Shown: piece by piece, positions 8,880-16,237 of the stretch
Layout of the letters: the number at the start of each line of letters is the position of its first letter
Numbering within the stretch: position 1 is the stretch's first letter
Assembly (NCBI GenBank): GCA_036796215.1
Contig: DAIRDJ010000001.1
Location: 1-64,000 of the forward strand
Reading direction: 5' to 3'
Source: SLRI01 sp036796215
GTDB lineage: Bacteria; Pseudomonadota; Alphaproteobacteria; Geminicoccales; Geminicoccaceae
DNA length: 64,000 nt
The notes under the pieces: generated by a model
What the model was told of the DNA's origin: nothing
What the model saw: the letters and a program-made list of their open reading frames with translations, nothing else
Databases searched by the model: none
Made by a program: the position numbers and the translations under genes

Positions 8880-9680
8880 ATGACGGCCTCTGCGGACAGT
8901 GCACCTGTGCAGCGCACCTTGATCATCGCTTGTGGGGCTCTCGCCCGCGAGATCATCGCCATCATCAAGGCGAACAGGCTCACGCATCTCGATCTGCGCT
9001 GCCTGCCGGCAACCTTGCACAACCGGCCGGAGCTGATCGCGGGTGCGGTACGCGACGCGATCCGCGACGCCCGGGAGACGCATCACCGGATCTTCGTGGC
9101 GTATGCCGATTGCGGCACGGGCGGGGCGCTCGATGCCGTGCTGGCCGCGGCGGGCGTGGCGCGCCTGCCGGGCCCGCATTGCTATGCGACCTTCACCGGT
9201 CAAGAGCGGTTCGCAGCCCTCGCCGAGGAGGCTCCCGGCACTTTCTATCTCACCGATTTCCTCGCCCGGCAGTTCGACACCCTGGTGTTCGAGGGTCTCG
9301 GCCTCGACCGACACCCGGAGCTCCTGCCCGTCTATTTCGGCAACTACACGCGGCTCGTCCATCTGGCGCAGAGCGACGATCCGGCGCTCACCGCAGCAGC
9401 GCAGGCGGCGGCCGAACGGCTCGGCCTCGCCTTCGAGCGGGTGCCGACCGGGCTGGGCGAGCTCGCGACATTCATCAACGCTGCCGCCAACGGAGCCGTC
9501 GATGCCCGACCTCGTGACCCTCTACTGGCGCGACATCCCGGCCCAGGTGATCGCGAAGGCGGGGCGCAAGACGGCCAAGCGCCAGCTGCCCGAGCGGTTC
9601 GAGCAGGCCATCGACCGCGCCGCGATGCGCGCCAAGCTCACCGGCACCGACGCCTATCTGGAAGAGTGGCGAAGGTCTGA
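8880..9680 (+). CDS. DUF1638 family protein
   Basis: Starts MTASADSAPVQRTLIIACGALAR and shows DUF1638 features: IIACGALAREI, a CLPATLHNRPELI segment, YADCGTGGALDAVL, PGPHCYATFTG and LVFEGLGLDRHPELLP. The family occurs with corrinoid proteins and MttB-like methyltransferases; its biochemical role is not established. The recognisable domain ends near residue 205 (ELATFINAAANGAV). The frame then runs 60 residues further through the next gene, giving an Arg/Gly-rich tail that looks like out-of-frame translation. Either the natural protein has a 179-nt overlap with its neighbour, or a frameshift has removed the proper stop. It follows the corrinoid gene by 50 nt. Confidence 0.8.
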   Translation: MTASADSAPVQRTLIIACGALAREIIAIIKANRLTHLDLRCLPATLHNRPELIAGAVRDAIRDARETHHRIFVAYADCGTGGALDAVLAAAGVARLPGPHCYATFTGQERFAALAEEAPGTFYLTDFLARQFDTLVFEGLGLDRHPELLPVYFGNYTRLVHLAQSDDPALTAAAQAAAERLGLAFERVPTGLGELATFINAAANGAVDARPRDPLLARHPGPGDREGGAQDGQAPAARAVRAGHRPRRDARQAHRHRRLSGRVAKV

Positions 9681-9807
9681 GCCCGAGCCGTGCGGCGCCG
9701 ACCTCGAGGCCGAGGCCGAACGGGCGGCAGCGGCCATCGAGGCCGCGTTCACGCCCGAGCAACTGCGCGCCTATGTCGCCAATGGCGGGTTCGCCCCCAC
9801 GAGCTGA
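9502..9807 (+). CDS. virulence-factor domain protein (PF13769-like)
   Basis: A 101-residue cytoplasmic protein that begins MPDLVTLYWRDIPAQVIAK and contains LPERFEQAIDRAAMRA and LEEWRR. This matches the small 'virulence factor' family found beside DUF1638 and corrinoid genes. Despite the name no virulence role is shown; the constant gene neighbourhood suggests a part in corrinoid-dependent one-carbon transfer. The start lies inside the 3' part of the DUF1638 frame. The gene is the last of this module; a truncated ABC transporter fragment meets it from the opposite strand. Confidence 0.75.
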   Translation: MPDLVTLYWRDIPAQVIAKAGRKTAKRQLPERFEQAIDRAAMRAKLTGTDAYLEEWRRSEPEPCGADLEAEAERAAAAIEAAFTPEQLRAYVANGGFAPTS

Positions 9808-9841
9808 CCGGCGATGACGCGGTCGCGCGGTGCCGCCGAAC

Positions 9842-10015
9842 AAGGGCGTTGAGCAGGGCGGCGCCGAGGAGCAGGGCCACGGTGACCACGAGCCGGCGAC
9901 GGATCGAGGGATCATCGGCCGGCCAGACGAGCGCCCAGAGCCGCCGCACCGCCCGTCGATCGAGCGCCATTCCGGCGGCAGTGGTGTTGGAAAGGGCGGT
10001 CAGATCACGGGGCAT
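9842..10015 (-). pseudogene. N-terminal fragment of an ATM1-type ABC exporter
   Basis: The leftward frame reads ALDRRAVRRLWALVWPADDP then RRRLVVTVALLLGAALLNALV, which resembles the opening of AtmA/ATM1-family ABC exporters (LWPYLWPADRP.., first helix ending LLNVLVP). After LLNALV, where PFLFK and the remaining helices should follow, the frame becomes unrelated sequence and runs into the end of the virulence-factor gene. The membrane and nucleotide-binding domains are missing from the window. ATG at 10015 and 9970 are both possible starts. I read this as a gene stump left by a deletion or rearrangement. The identification rests on about 40 residues. Confidence 0.5.
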
Positions 10016-10134
10016 GATCGGGAGACAGGGTGCCGGCGGGCGAGCGGCAGGTCTGCGCCGTGGCGAGCGCGCTGCCGGCTGTGCTCTCTTGGGCTTGCGG
10101 GTGTCGTCCTCGCTCTCGCGGCCTGAGGGCGGGC

Positions 10135-11649
10135 TCAGGCCGTGGCGCTGAGATGGTCGGCGAGGCGCAGCGCCATCTGGACGATCGTGTAGGTCGGGTT
10201 GGCGAAGCCGCCCGTGGCGAACACACTGCTGCCGCCGAGATAGAGATTGTCCATGCCGTGCACCCGGCAGTTCTTGTCCACCACACCTTCGCGCGGGTTG
10301 TCGCTCATCCGGGTGGTGCACATGTGATGCGGGCCGCCGACCCGGGCCTCGTCGGGGCCGGGGAAGACCTTGCTCTCGTCGAGCAGCCAATCGGCGAGCT
10401 TGAGCCTGCCGGCATTCCGCTCGGCCAGCTGCTCGGCGAAGGCCATGCTGGCGGTCCAGACGGTGTGGAAGTCGAGCTCGCTGAACCGCCAGTCGAGCGC
10501 GATTCGGCGCAGCCCGAAGCGGTCGGTCTGGTCGCTCAGGCGGACCCGGCTTTCGGGGTTGAGCGCCTGCTCCGACATGATGTCGAGCTCGGCCGTGAGC
10601 AGGCTCGCCGGATCCTGCCATTGCTGCAAATAGGCCGCGAGCCCGCCTTCGTTGCACGTAACCATCCGGCCGGTGACCGCTTCGGTCAGGCGGCGCAGGA
10701 AGTCGGCCTGGCAGGCGGTGGTCCGCACGATCTCGTTGGGCAACGCCAGCTGGCGGACGTCCGGGGTGCAGAGCAGGGCGATATTGAGGATCTCCGCATC
10801 CTTCATGAAGCTGGGCTCGGGCGCATAGACTTCCCGATTGCGCATCGGTGCGGCGAGGACGACGTGGCCGACAGTCTGATGCGGATGCTCGCAGAAGAAG
10901 CGGCCGACGAGATCGTGCTGGTTGCCGATGCCGAAGGAGACCTGGCGGGTGGCGTTGAGCAGAAAGCGCGGGTTTTCGAGGCCGCCGAGGCAAAGCGCGA
11001 ATGTCTGGGCCTTGACGCGGAAGGTATCGGGTCGCTCGAAGCAGCGAAAAACGGCCTCGGTCACCCGCTGCAGCCGATCGTCGAGCTCGAAGTCGACGAG
11101 GTTGGCGTGAAGATAGAGCTCGAGCTGCGACGATGCTTCGACCTCGTCGGCAAAGCGCTCGCCGAGGTACCGGCTTTCGCTGTAGCGCAGGTCGAGCTGG
11201 TTGAAGCGATCGGCACCTTCGGGAAGCAGGGACTGCGACAAGATCCGATCCGGCGTCAGGTCCAAGATCGCCTCGGTCGCCTCGCGGTAGGGATCGAGAT
11301 CGGCCTTGCCGATCGGCCAGCCGCTCAAGCGGTGATGCGGCAGGGGCTCGAAATCGTGGGCGTCGAGCTCGCGGCAAACGCCGGACCAGCAATTCGACGA
11401 GCCACCGAAAAAGCGCTTGCGGCAGGCGGTCAGCGGCCAGTAGGGCGAGCCCACGCTGTCACCCTCGTAAAGCTCCTCGGACTCCCAGCTGATGTCGCGG
11501 CCGCCGCCTTCCAAAAGGGCGACGCGCTGGCCCTTGGCGGCGAGCGCGCGGGCGAGGGTCAGACCGGCAGGGCCGCTGCCGATGACACAGACGTCGAAAC
11601 GCCGCTCGTCGAACCAGTCGGTCGGCAGGGCCTCCGCATCGAAGATCAT
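10135..11649 (-). CDS. GMC-family FAD oxidoreductase (copy 1)
   Basis: A 504-residue flavoprotein dehydrogenase. The FAD dinucleotide fold is at residues ~17-45 (CVIGSGPAGLTLARALAA, then EGGG), followed by FFGGSSNCWSGVCRELD. The C-terminal GMC domain has GGPHHMCTTRMSDNPREG (His near residue 440) and the FAD-closing GGSSVFATGGFANPTYTIVQ. It belongs to the bacterial GMC/glucose-methanol-choline group acting on alcohol or sugar hydroxyls; the substrate is unknown. Its ATG overlaps the stop of a 53-residue partner by ATGA. The neighbour at 12199-13710 is a clear tandem paralogue with the same partner arrangement. The open frame upstream of 11649 belongs to the partner gene region. Confidence 0.9.
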   Translation of the reverse strand: MIFDAEALPTDWFDERRFDVCVIGSGPAGLTLARALAAKGQRVALLEGGGRDISWESEELYEGDSVGSPYWPLTACRKRFFGGSSNCWSGVCRELDAHDFEPLPHHRLSGWPIGKADLDPYREATEAILDLTPDRILSQSLLPEGADRFNQLDLRYSESRYLGERFADEVEASSQLELYLHANLVDFELDDRLQRVTEAVFRCFERPDTFRVKAQTFALCLGGLENPRFLLNATRQVSFGIGNQHDLVGRFFCEHPHQTVGHVVLAAPMRNREVYAPEPSFMKDAEILNIALLCTPDVRQLALPNEIVRTTACQADFLRRLTEAVTGRMVTCNEGGLAAYLQQWQDPASLLTAELDIMSEQALNPESRVRLSDQTDRFGLRRIALDWRFSELDFHTVWTASMAFAEQLAERNAGRLKLADWLLDESKVFPGPDEARVGGPHHMCTTRMSDNPREGVVDKNCRVHGMDNLYLGGSSVFATGGFANPTYTIVQMALRLADHLSATA

Positions 11650-11807
11650 CGCAGCAGATCCAGATCGCTCTTGCGCAGCACCCAGCCGTCGCGGGTGACG
11701 ACGATGCCGGTCGTCGAGGTCGACCGCCACACGAGCCCGACGCCGAGCATCGCGAGGCCGAGCGAGCCGAGCCATCCGGTGAGCAAGGAACGCCGTGTTG
11801 CCGCCAT
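11646..11807 (-). CDS. tiny twin-arginine-like partner of GMC copy 1
   Basis: A 53-residue protein: ATRRSLLTGWLG, a hydrophobic stretch LGSLGLAMLGVGLVW, then a short tail with GIVVTRDGWVLRKSDLDLL. RR followed by a hydrophobic segment resembles a Tat signal or membrane anchor. The C-terminal motif GWVL(R/K)xSDLDxL is shared with the partner of the second GMC gene. It is translationally coupled to the oxidoreductase (ATGA overlap) with AGGA ahead of the ATG at 11807. I infer that it anchors or escorts the flavoprotein to the membrane. No named family was recognised. Confidence 0.7.
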   Translation of the reverse strand: MAATRRSLLTGWLGSLGLAMLGVGLVWRSTSTTGIVVTRDGWVLRKSDLDLLR

Positions 11808-12198
11808 AGGGATCGGTCCTCGCTGGCCAATGGTGCGCTTCGCAAAAGCGAACGGAATCAAATGCTGTCCGCCGTTTTTTTAAGAGATCGGCGGAGCCTG
11901 ATCAAGCGTTGCCACGTGTTGTGGCCGAGCGATGGGTCGAACATGGCGAAATGCGACATCATCCGCCAAGGCGCTTTCGGCAACGTGCACCAGCAAGCGC
12001 CAACCCACCGGCCTCGTCCTGCCATCCGAGTCGCATCCTGTTGCCGAGCGCTCGGCGGCCTCCACGCGGCTTAGCCCCGCCAATCATTGATTGAAATCCA
12101 ACAAAGACCAATTGCGTATGACGGGATATAGCGCGGGCGCTGAGCGCGCGCAAGCGGCAGCTCAACACAGGCTCGAGGCAGGCAAGGTCACTGTCGGG
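11808..12198. other. intergenic region between the two GMC cassettes
   Basis: 391 bases, less GC-rich than the neighbours, with a run of seven T at about 11875-11881. It should contain the promoter of cassette 1. No coding or RNA feature was recognised. Confidence 0.5.
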
Positions 12199-13710
12199 TC
12201 AGACGGAGACCGCGAGATGATCGGCGAGGCGCAGGGCCAGCTGGACGATGGTGAAGGTCGGGTTGACGAAACCGCCGGCGGCGAAGACGCTGCTGCCGCC
12301 GATGAAGAGGTTGTTCATGCCGTGCACCCGGCAATCCCGATCGACGACGCCGCGGCGTGGATCGTCGCTCATCCGGGTCGTGCACATGTGATGTGGCCCA
12401 ACGACCTTGGCCACGTCGGTGCCGGGAAACTGGCCGCTGCCGTCGAGCAGCCAATCGTCGAGCCTGAGCCTCCCGACATTGCGTTCGGCGAGGAGTTCGC
12501 CGAACGCCGTGGCTGCGGTCTGGATCGTGCGAAAGTCGATGTCGTTGTAGCGCCAGTCGAGCTCGATCCGCCGATGGCCGAAACGATCGGTCTCATCCCC
12601 GAGACGCACCCGGCTTGCCGCGTCGAGCGCCTGCTCCGAGGCGATCGAGAGGGTGGCGGTCAGCATGATGTCTGGGTCGCGCCACTGCTCGAGGTAGTCG
12701 TCCAGACCGCCGACGAAGCACCGCGCAGCGGTGCCCCGTACAGCCTCCGCAAGCCGCTCGACGAAGTCCAATTGGCACGCGGCACTGCGGATCAGCTCTT
12801 CGGTGAAGGAGAGCTGGCGCACCGGGGCGAAGTAGAGGACGAAGTTCAAGATTTCCTTGTCGGCCATGAACTCGGGGATGGGGGCATAGAATTCGCGTGC
12901 TCGCATTGGCTCGCGCAGGAGAATGTTGCCGAGATTCTGGTGCGGGTGCTCGTTGAAAAAGCGGCCGACGAGGTCGTTCTGGTTGCCGATGCCGGAGGCG
13001 ATTTGCCGGTTGGCGTTCAGCAGAAAGCGCGGGTTCTCCAAGCCGCCGAGGCACAGGGCGTAGGCCTTGGCCTTGATCTGGAAGGGCTCCGGGCGATCGA
13101 AGCTGCGGAAGACCGCGTGGCGGACGGTATGGTAGTCGTTCTCGAGCTCGAGATCGACGAGGTTGGCCTCGAGAAAGAGCTCGATTTTGCTCGAGGTTTG
13201 AAGCACCTCCTTCCAACGCTCGGCGAGCAGCAGATCTTCGCTGAAGCGAAACCCGATCTGGCGGAAGACGCCCCGGTCCTCGCCAAAGGATGACGTGGCC
13301 ATGTCCACGTCACTGCCGACATCGAGGATCGTCTCAGCCTCGTCAGCATAGGGATCGAGATCGGTCTTGGCGATCGGCCAGCCGCTCCAGGGATGATGGG
13401 GCACGGGCTCGAAGTCGTGTGCATCGAGGGCCCGGCACCAGCCGCCCCAGCAATTCGACGAGCCGCCGAGAAATCGGCGACGCGTGGCACTCAGCGGCCA
13501 GTAGTCGGCGCCGATGTTCTCGCCTTCGTAAAGGTCTTGCGAGCGATGCGTGAGTTCGGCGCCACCACCTTCCATCAGGGCCACGCTCAGGCCGTGGCGG
13601 GCGAGGCGCATGGCGAGGCTGAGCCCAGCCGGCCCGGTGCCGACCACGCAGACGTCGAACGTCCGCGACGCGAACCAGTCGGGCGCGAAATCGTCGGCCT
13701 TGAAGATCAC
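12199..13710 (-). CDS. GMC-family FAD oxidoreductase (copy 2)
   Basis: A 503-residue tandem paralogue of the protein at 10135-11649. The FAD fold reads CVVGTGPAGLSLAMRLARHG with EGGG, then FLGGSSNCWGGWCRALDAHD. The C-terminal part has GPHHMCTTRMSDDPRRG and GGSSVFAAGGFVNPTFTIVQ. The start is probably GTG at 13710, since VIFKADDFAPDWF aligns with MIFDAEALPTDWF of copy 1. That GTG overlaps the stop of a 54-residue partner (GTGA). The frame is open upstream to 13917, but that part encodes the partner in another frame. Substrate unknown. Two diverged copies suggest related but different substrates. Confidence 0.88.
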   Translation of the reverse strand: MIFKADDFAPDWFASRTFDVCVVGTGPAGLSLAMRLARHGLSVALMEGGGAELTHRSQDLYEGENIGADYWPLSATRRRFLGGSSNCWGGWCRALDAHDFEPVPHHPWSGWPIAKTDLDPYADEAETILDVGSDVDMATSSFGEDRGVFRQIGFRFSEDLLLAERWKEVLQTSSKIELFLEANLVDLELENDYHTVRHAVFRSFDRPEPFQIKAKAYALCLGGLENPRFLLNANRQIASGIGNQNDLVGRFFNEHPHQNLGNILLREPMRAREFYAPIPEFMADKEILNFVLYFAPVRQLSFTEELIRSAACQLDFVERLAEAVRGTAARCFVGGLDDYLEQWRDPDIMLTATLSIASEQALDAASRVRLGDETDRFGHRRIELDWRYNDIDFRTIQTAATAFGELLAERNVGRLRLDDWLLDGSGQFPGTDVAKVVGPHHMCTTRMSDDPRRGVVDRDCRVHGMNNLFIGGSSVFAAGGFVNPTFTIVQLALRLADHLAVSV

Positions 13711-13871
13711 TTGAGGTGGTCCAGGTCGCTGCGCTTGAGCACCCAGCCATTGACGATGACGAAGCCATCGCTGGGCCGTGCCGCAGCCTTCGACGGCCGC
13801 CCCAACCATGACGACAAACCCAACGACAGGATCAAGCCACTGATGATTCGCCGGCGTGACAGTGCGAGCAA
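13707..13871 (-). CDS. tiny twin-arginine-like partner of GMC copy 2 (TTG start)
   Basis: A 54-residue protein starting at TTG (13871), preceded by AGAAGAGG at good spacing. It reads LALSRRRIISGLILSLGLSS, then a Ser/Ala/Pro linker and FVIVNGWVLKRSDLDHL. The RRR plus hydrophobic segment and the GWVL-K-SDLD ending match the partner of copy 1, which supports it as a real gene although it is short and lacks ATG. Its TGA overlaps the GTG of the oxidoreductase. The likely role is membrane anchoring or Tat export of the complex; this is inferred. Confidence 0.7.
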   Translation of the reverse strand: MLALSRRRIISGLILSLGLSSWLGRPSKAAARPSDGFVIVNGWVLKRSDLDHLK

Positions 13872-14401
13872 GGCAAACCTCTTCTCGTGGGCGATGACAC
13901 GAATTCGGCGATAGCACGACGCCGGCCCCGATCAGGCAGGCACACGAAGCGCAAGCCCTAGCATGGCATACTGAGTATGATCGTCCGACTAGGCACGATC
14001 AAGTCCCCTGAAAGCTAACGATTGGAATATTTTTGGTTGATCAATAGTACATCTACGTCACTCCAAGCTTCATGAGTGACGCAATGGTTCATCATCTCGC
14101 CGCTTTTTCGCCTAAACGCATTACATGCAGCCAATGGCTGCTCGTGATGGTTGCAATCCGGCGGTTGGCGGTCGGCAAATCGAGCGACCATGCGCCGGCC
14201 GCAGGTCGTGAAAACTACCGCGGACAGCACCTGAATATGCCCGCGCAAAGCTGTGCTGCGCGGCTGTCAGCCTGGCCCCTTGGCTCGGCGCCGCTTCGCT
14301 TGGCCGCGTTCGCAAGGCACCCACTCGGGTGCGCAAGCCCTTGTCTGGCAGCAACGAATGAAGTAGACCATCTTAAAGGATGGTTTAAGGATGGTTTAAG
14401 G
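13872..14401. other. AT-richer intergenic region with palindromes
   Basis: 530 bases between GMC cassette 2 (leftward) and the CopG-type regulator (rightward). It is visibly less GC-rich than its surroundings around 13960-14160. It contains CATAC-TGA-GTATG at 13967-13979, TGATCG..CGATCA at 13978-14001, and a hairpin GCACCC-ACTC-GGGTGC near 14318-14333. A frame in phase with the regulator extends back to 14072 but has no protein-like character. Confidence 0.5.
13967..14001. promoter_or_regulatory. overlapping inverted repeats upstream of GMC cassette 2
   Basis: Two dyads share two bases: CATACTGAGTATG (13967-13979) and TGATCG-N12-CGATCA (13978-14001). They lie about 100-130 bp upstream of the TTG start at 13871 on the minus strand, a position suitable for a regulator of the cassette. 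No binding protein can be named. Confidence 0.35.
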
Positions 14402-14405
14402 ATGG
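14373..14405 (+). repeat. three 11-bp tandem direct repeats over the CopG-type start
   Basis: TTAAAGGATGG (14373-14383) is followed by two identical TTTAAGGATGG units (14384-14394, 14395-14405). Each unit carries AAGG and an ATG; the third ATG (14402) is the regulator's start codon. CCATC at 14368-14372 makes a dyad with the first GATGG. Ribbon-helix-helix repressors often bind such short tandem sites, so autoregulation is likely. Confidence 0.75.
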
Positions 14406-14821
14406 TAAGTGAGAGCCCCGCCCGGCGTGGCAAGGTCGGTGAGAGCGAGAAGATCACGCTCAATCTGGGCTATGTCGATCTCGGCCATGTCGATCTTCTG
14501 GTCCAGGAGGCCTTCTATTCGAGCCGCAGCGACTTCATCCGGACGGCGATCCGCAACCAGCTCGAGCGGCATGCCGAGGTGCTGCGCGAGGCGACGCGGC
14601 GGCAGGCGCTCGATCTCGGGCTTCGCCATTTCGATCGGGCGACGCTCGAGGCCGTGCGGGCACGGGGCGAGATGCTGGAGATCAGGGTCCTGGGGCTCGC
14701 CAGCATCGCTGCCGACGTCTCGCCCGAGCTGGCGCGCGCGACGATCGCCTCGGTCGACGTGCTGGGTGCGTTGGCTGCCAGTCCGGCCGTCAAGGCCGCC
14801 CTGCGCGATCGCATGCGTTGA
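14402..14821 (+). CDS. ribbon-helix-helix (CopG-type) regulator
   Basis: A 139-residue protein. The N-terminal segment KITLNLGYVDLGHVDLLVQE then FYSSRSDFIRTAIRNQLERH (residues ~16-60) is a ribbon-helix-helix DNA-binding domain: one beta strand, then two helices with the conserved S-R-SDFIR. The remaining ~80 residues are helical and unassigned. It is followed by an esterase gene 29 nt downstream, which it may control. ATG at 14402 lies within the third of three 11-bp repeats; the AAGG of the preceding repeat is at suitable spacing. An upstream extension to 14072 is rejected. Confidence 0.8.
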   Translation: MVSESPARRGKVGESEKITLNLGYVDLGHVDLLVQEAFYSSRSDFIRTAIRNQLERHAEVLREATRRQALDLGLRHFDRATLEAVRARGEMLEIRVLGLASIAADVSPELARATIASVDVLGALAASPAVKAALRDRMR

Positions 14822-14850
14822 TCCCACCCCTCGCGAGGAGGCAGAAGACC

Positions 14851-15906
14851 GTGCCACGTATCGATCCCGCCGGGATGGCGGAGGCCACCCGGCTGACCCG
14901 CGCCGGCCGGCTGCGGGAGGCGACCACCCTGATTCAGCGTCTCCTGGGCGGCGCAACGCCACCGGCTGCCGATGACTGGCCGGGCCCGACGATCGAGCTT
15001 TCGCCCGAGCCCGAAGTATCAGCGGATGCGGGCCCCGGGCAGTGGCTCTCCGACACCTACGCCAATCCGTTCGGCGAGCGTCCCTACCGGCTCTACGTGC
15101 CGGGGCGCCGGGTCGAGGCGCGGCTGCCGCTCCTCGTCATGCTGCACGGCTGCACCCAGGCGCCGGACGATTTCGCGCTGGGTACGGGCATGAACCGCCT
15201 GGCCGAGGCGGCAGGCTTGCTTGTCGTCTATCCGGGCCAGGTGGAGAGCGCCAACCGGGCGCGATGCTGGAACTGGTTTCAGCCGACTGATCAGGAGCGC
15301 GAGCGCGGCGAGCCCTCCTTGATCGCCGGCATCGTGCGGCAGGTCACCGCACGCCACGGCGGTGATCTGGCACGGCTCTATATCGCCGGGCTTTCCGCCG
15401 GTGGGGCCAAGGCCGCGATCATGGCCCGTGCCTATCCGGATCTGTTTGCCGCGGTGGGCGTGCATTCGGGCTTGCCGGACGGCAGTGCACAGGGCGTCCC
15501 CTCGGCATTCGCCGCGATGCGGCGGCCCAACGGCGGCGTTTCCCGGGCCGGCGGCCGGTTCGTGCCGACCATCGTCTTTCACGGCGACCGCGACCGGACG
15601 GTGCATCCGGGCAATGCCGAGGCGATCCTCGTCCAGGCGCTGGCCCGTGCCGGCGCTCTGGAGGTGCGGGTCGAGACGGGACGGGTGCCGGGCGGGCGAG
15701 TCTATCGACGCACCCGGCACGTCACGGCGGATGGACGCACCATGGTCGAGGGCTGGCGGGTGGCGGGGCTCGGCCATGCCTGGTCGGGTGGCGATCCAGG
15801 CGGCAGCTTTACCGATCCGCGCGGGCCGGATGCCAGCCGGGCGATGGTCGACTTCTTCCTGCAGCAGCGCCTGGCGCCCGACGAGCCTGTCCGAGAAGTT
15901 TTCTAG
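14851..15906 (+). CDS. PHB-depolymerase-family esterase
   Basis: A 351-residue alpha/beta hydrolase of the esterase_phb family. It has RLYVPGRR, LLVMLHGCTQAPDDFALGTG (oxyanion region, residues ~90-110), WNWF, the nucleophile elbow IAGLSAGGAKAA near residue 190, HGDRDRTVHP, and the catalytic His in GLGHAWSGGDPGGSFTDPRG. Some members cleave polyhydroxybutyrate and others feruloyl or acetyl-xylan esters. No signal peptide is seen, so an intracellular role is likely. GTG at 14851 was chosen because AGGAGG lies nine bases upstream; an earlier TTG at 14818 has no ribosome site. The C-terminal ..PVREVF ends at the edge of an odd intergenic segment. Confidence 0.88.
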   Translation: MPRIDPAGMAEATRLTRAGRLREATTLIQRLLGGATPPAADDWPGPTIELSPEPEVSADAGPGQWLSDTYANPFGERPYRLYVPGRRVEARLPLLVMLHGCTQAPDDFALGTGMNRLAEAAGLLVVYPGQVESANRARCWNWFQPTDQERERGEPSLIAGIVRQVTARHGGDLARLYIAGLSAGGAKAAIMARAYPDLFAAVGVHSGLPDGSAQGVPSAFAAMRRPNGGVSRAGGRFVPTIVFHGDRDRTVHPGNAEAILVQALARAGALEVRVETGRVPGGRVYRRTRHVTADGRTMVEGWRVAGLGHAWSGGDPGGSFTDPRGPDASRAMVDFFLQQRLAPDEPVREVF

Positions 15907-16237
15907 GCATTTCATCGGCTTGCGGGCGAGCTCGGCGACCAAGTCGGCGCCGATCAGCCAGCCGATCAGCGTGCCGACCAGGATGAGGCCGTTCGGCGAC
16001 TGGATTTCGGCGACGATGCGCGAGGTGCGGCGACAGGTCTCGTCGTGCAGCAGCACGGTCGGGATGATTCTCAACCGCGCCGGGCGACCCGGCCACCCGA
16101 TCGGCTCCGTGTCCACCGTTCAGTCTTCTGTCCTCGACGGTGGGCCGATCCGCCCGCAGCACACGTTCTTGACCGGGCAACGCCGGCGTGCCAGCGCTTG
16201 CGGGCTACACCAGACGCGCAACAGAGGCGAGCCGCCG
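15907..16237. other. intergenic segment with possible gene fragment on minus strand
   Basis: 331 bases. The minus strand has an open frame from 16116 leftwards whose first 70 residues look protein-like: IVAEIQSPNGLILVGTLIGW followed by LIGADLVAELARKP, a hydrophobic helix in a polar setting. The frame then passes without a stop into antisense of the esterase. No family was recognised. It may be a truncated gene or chance. Confidence 0.3.

Noticed and set aside
10030..11883. 617-codon open frame on the plus strand
   Set aside because: Antisense to GMC copy 1, whose FAD and C-terminal motifs are clear on the minus strand.
14072..14401. 110-codon upstream extension of the CopG-type regulator
   Set aside because: No ribosome site, AT-rich non-protein composition, and the RHH domain begins after ATG 14402.
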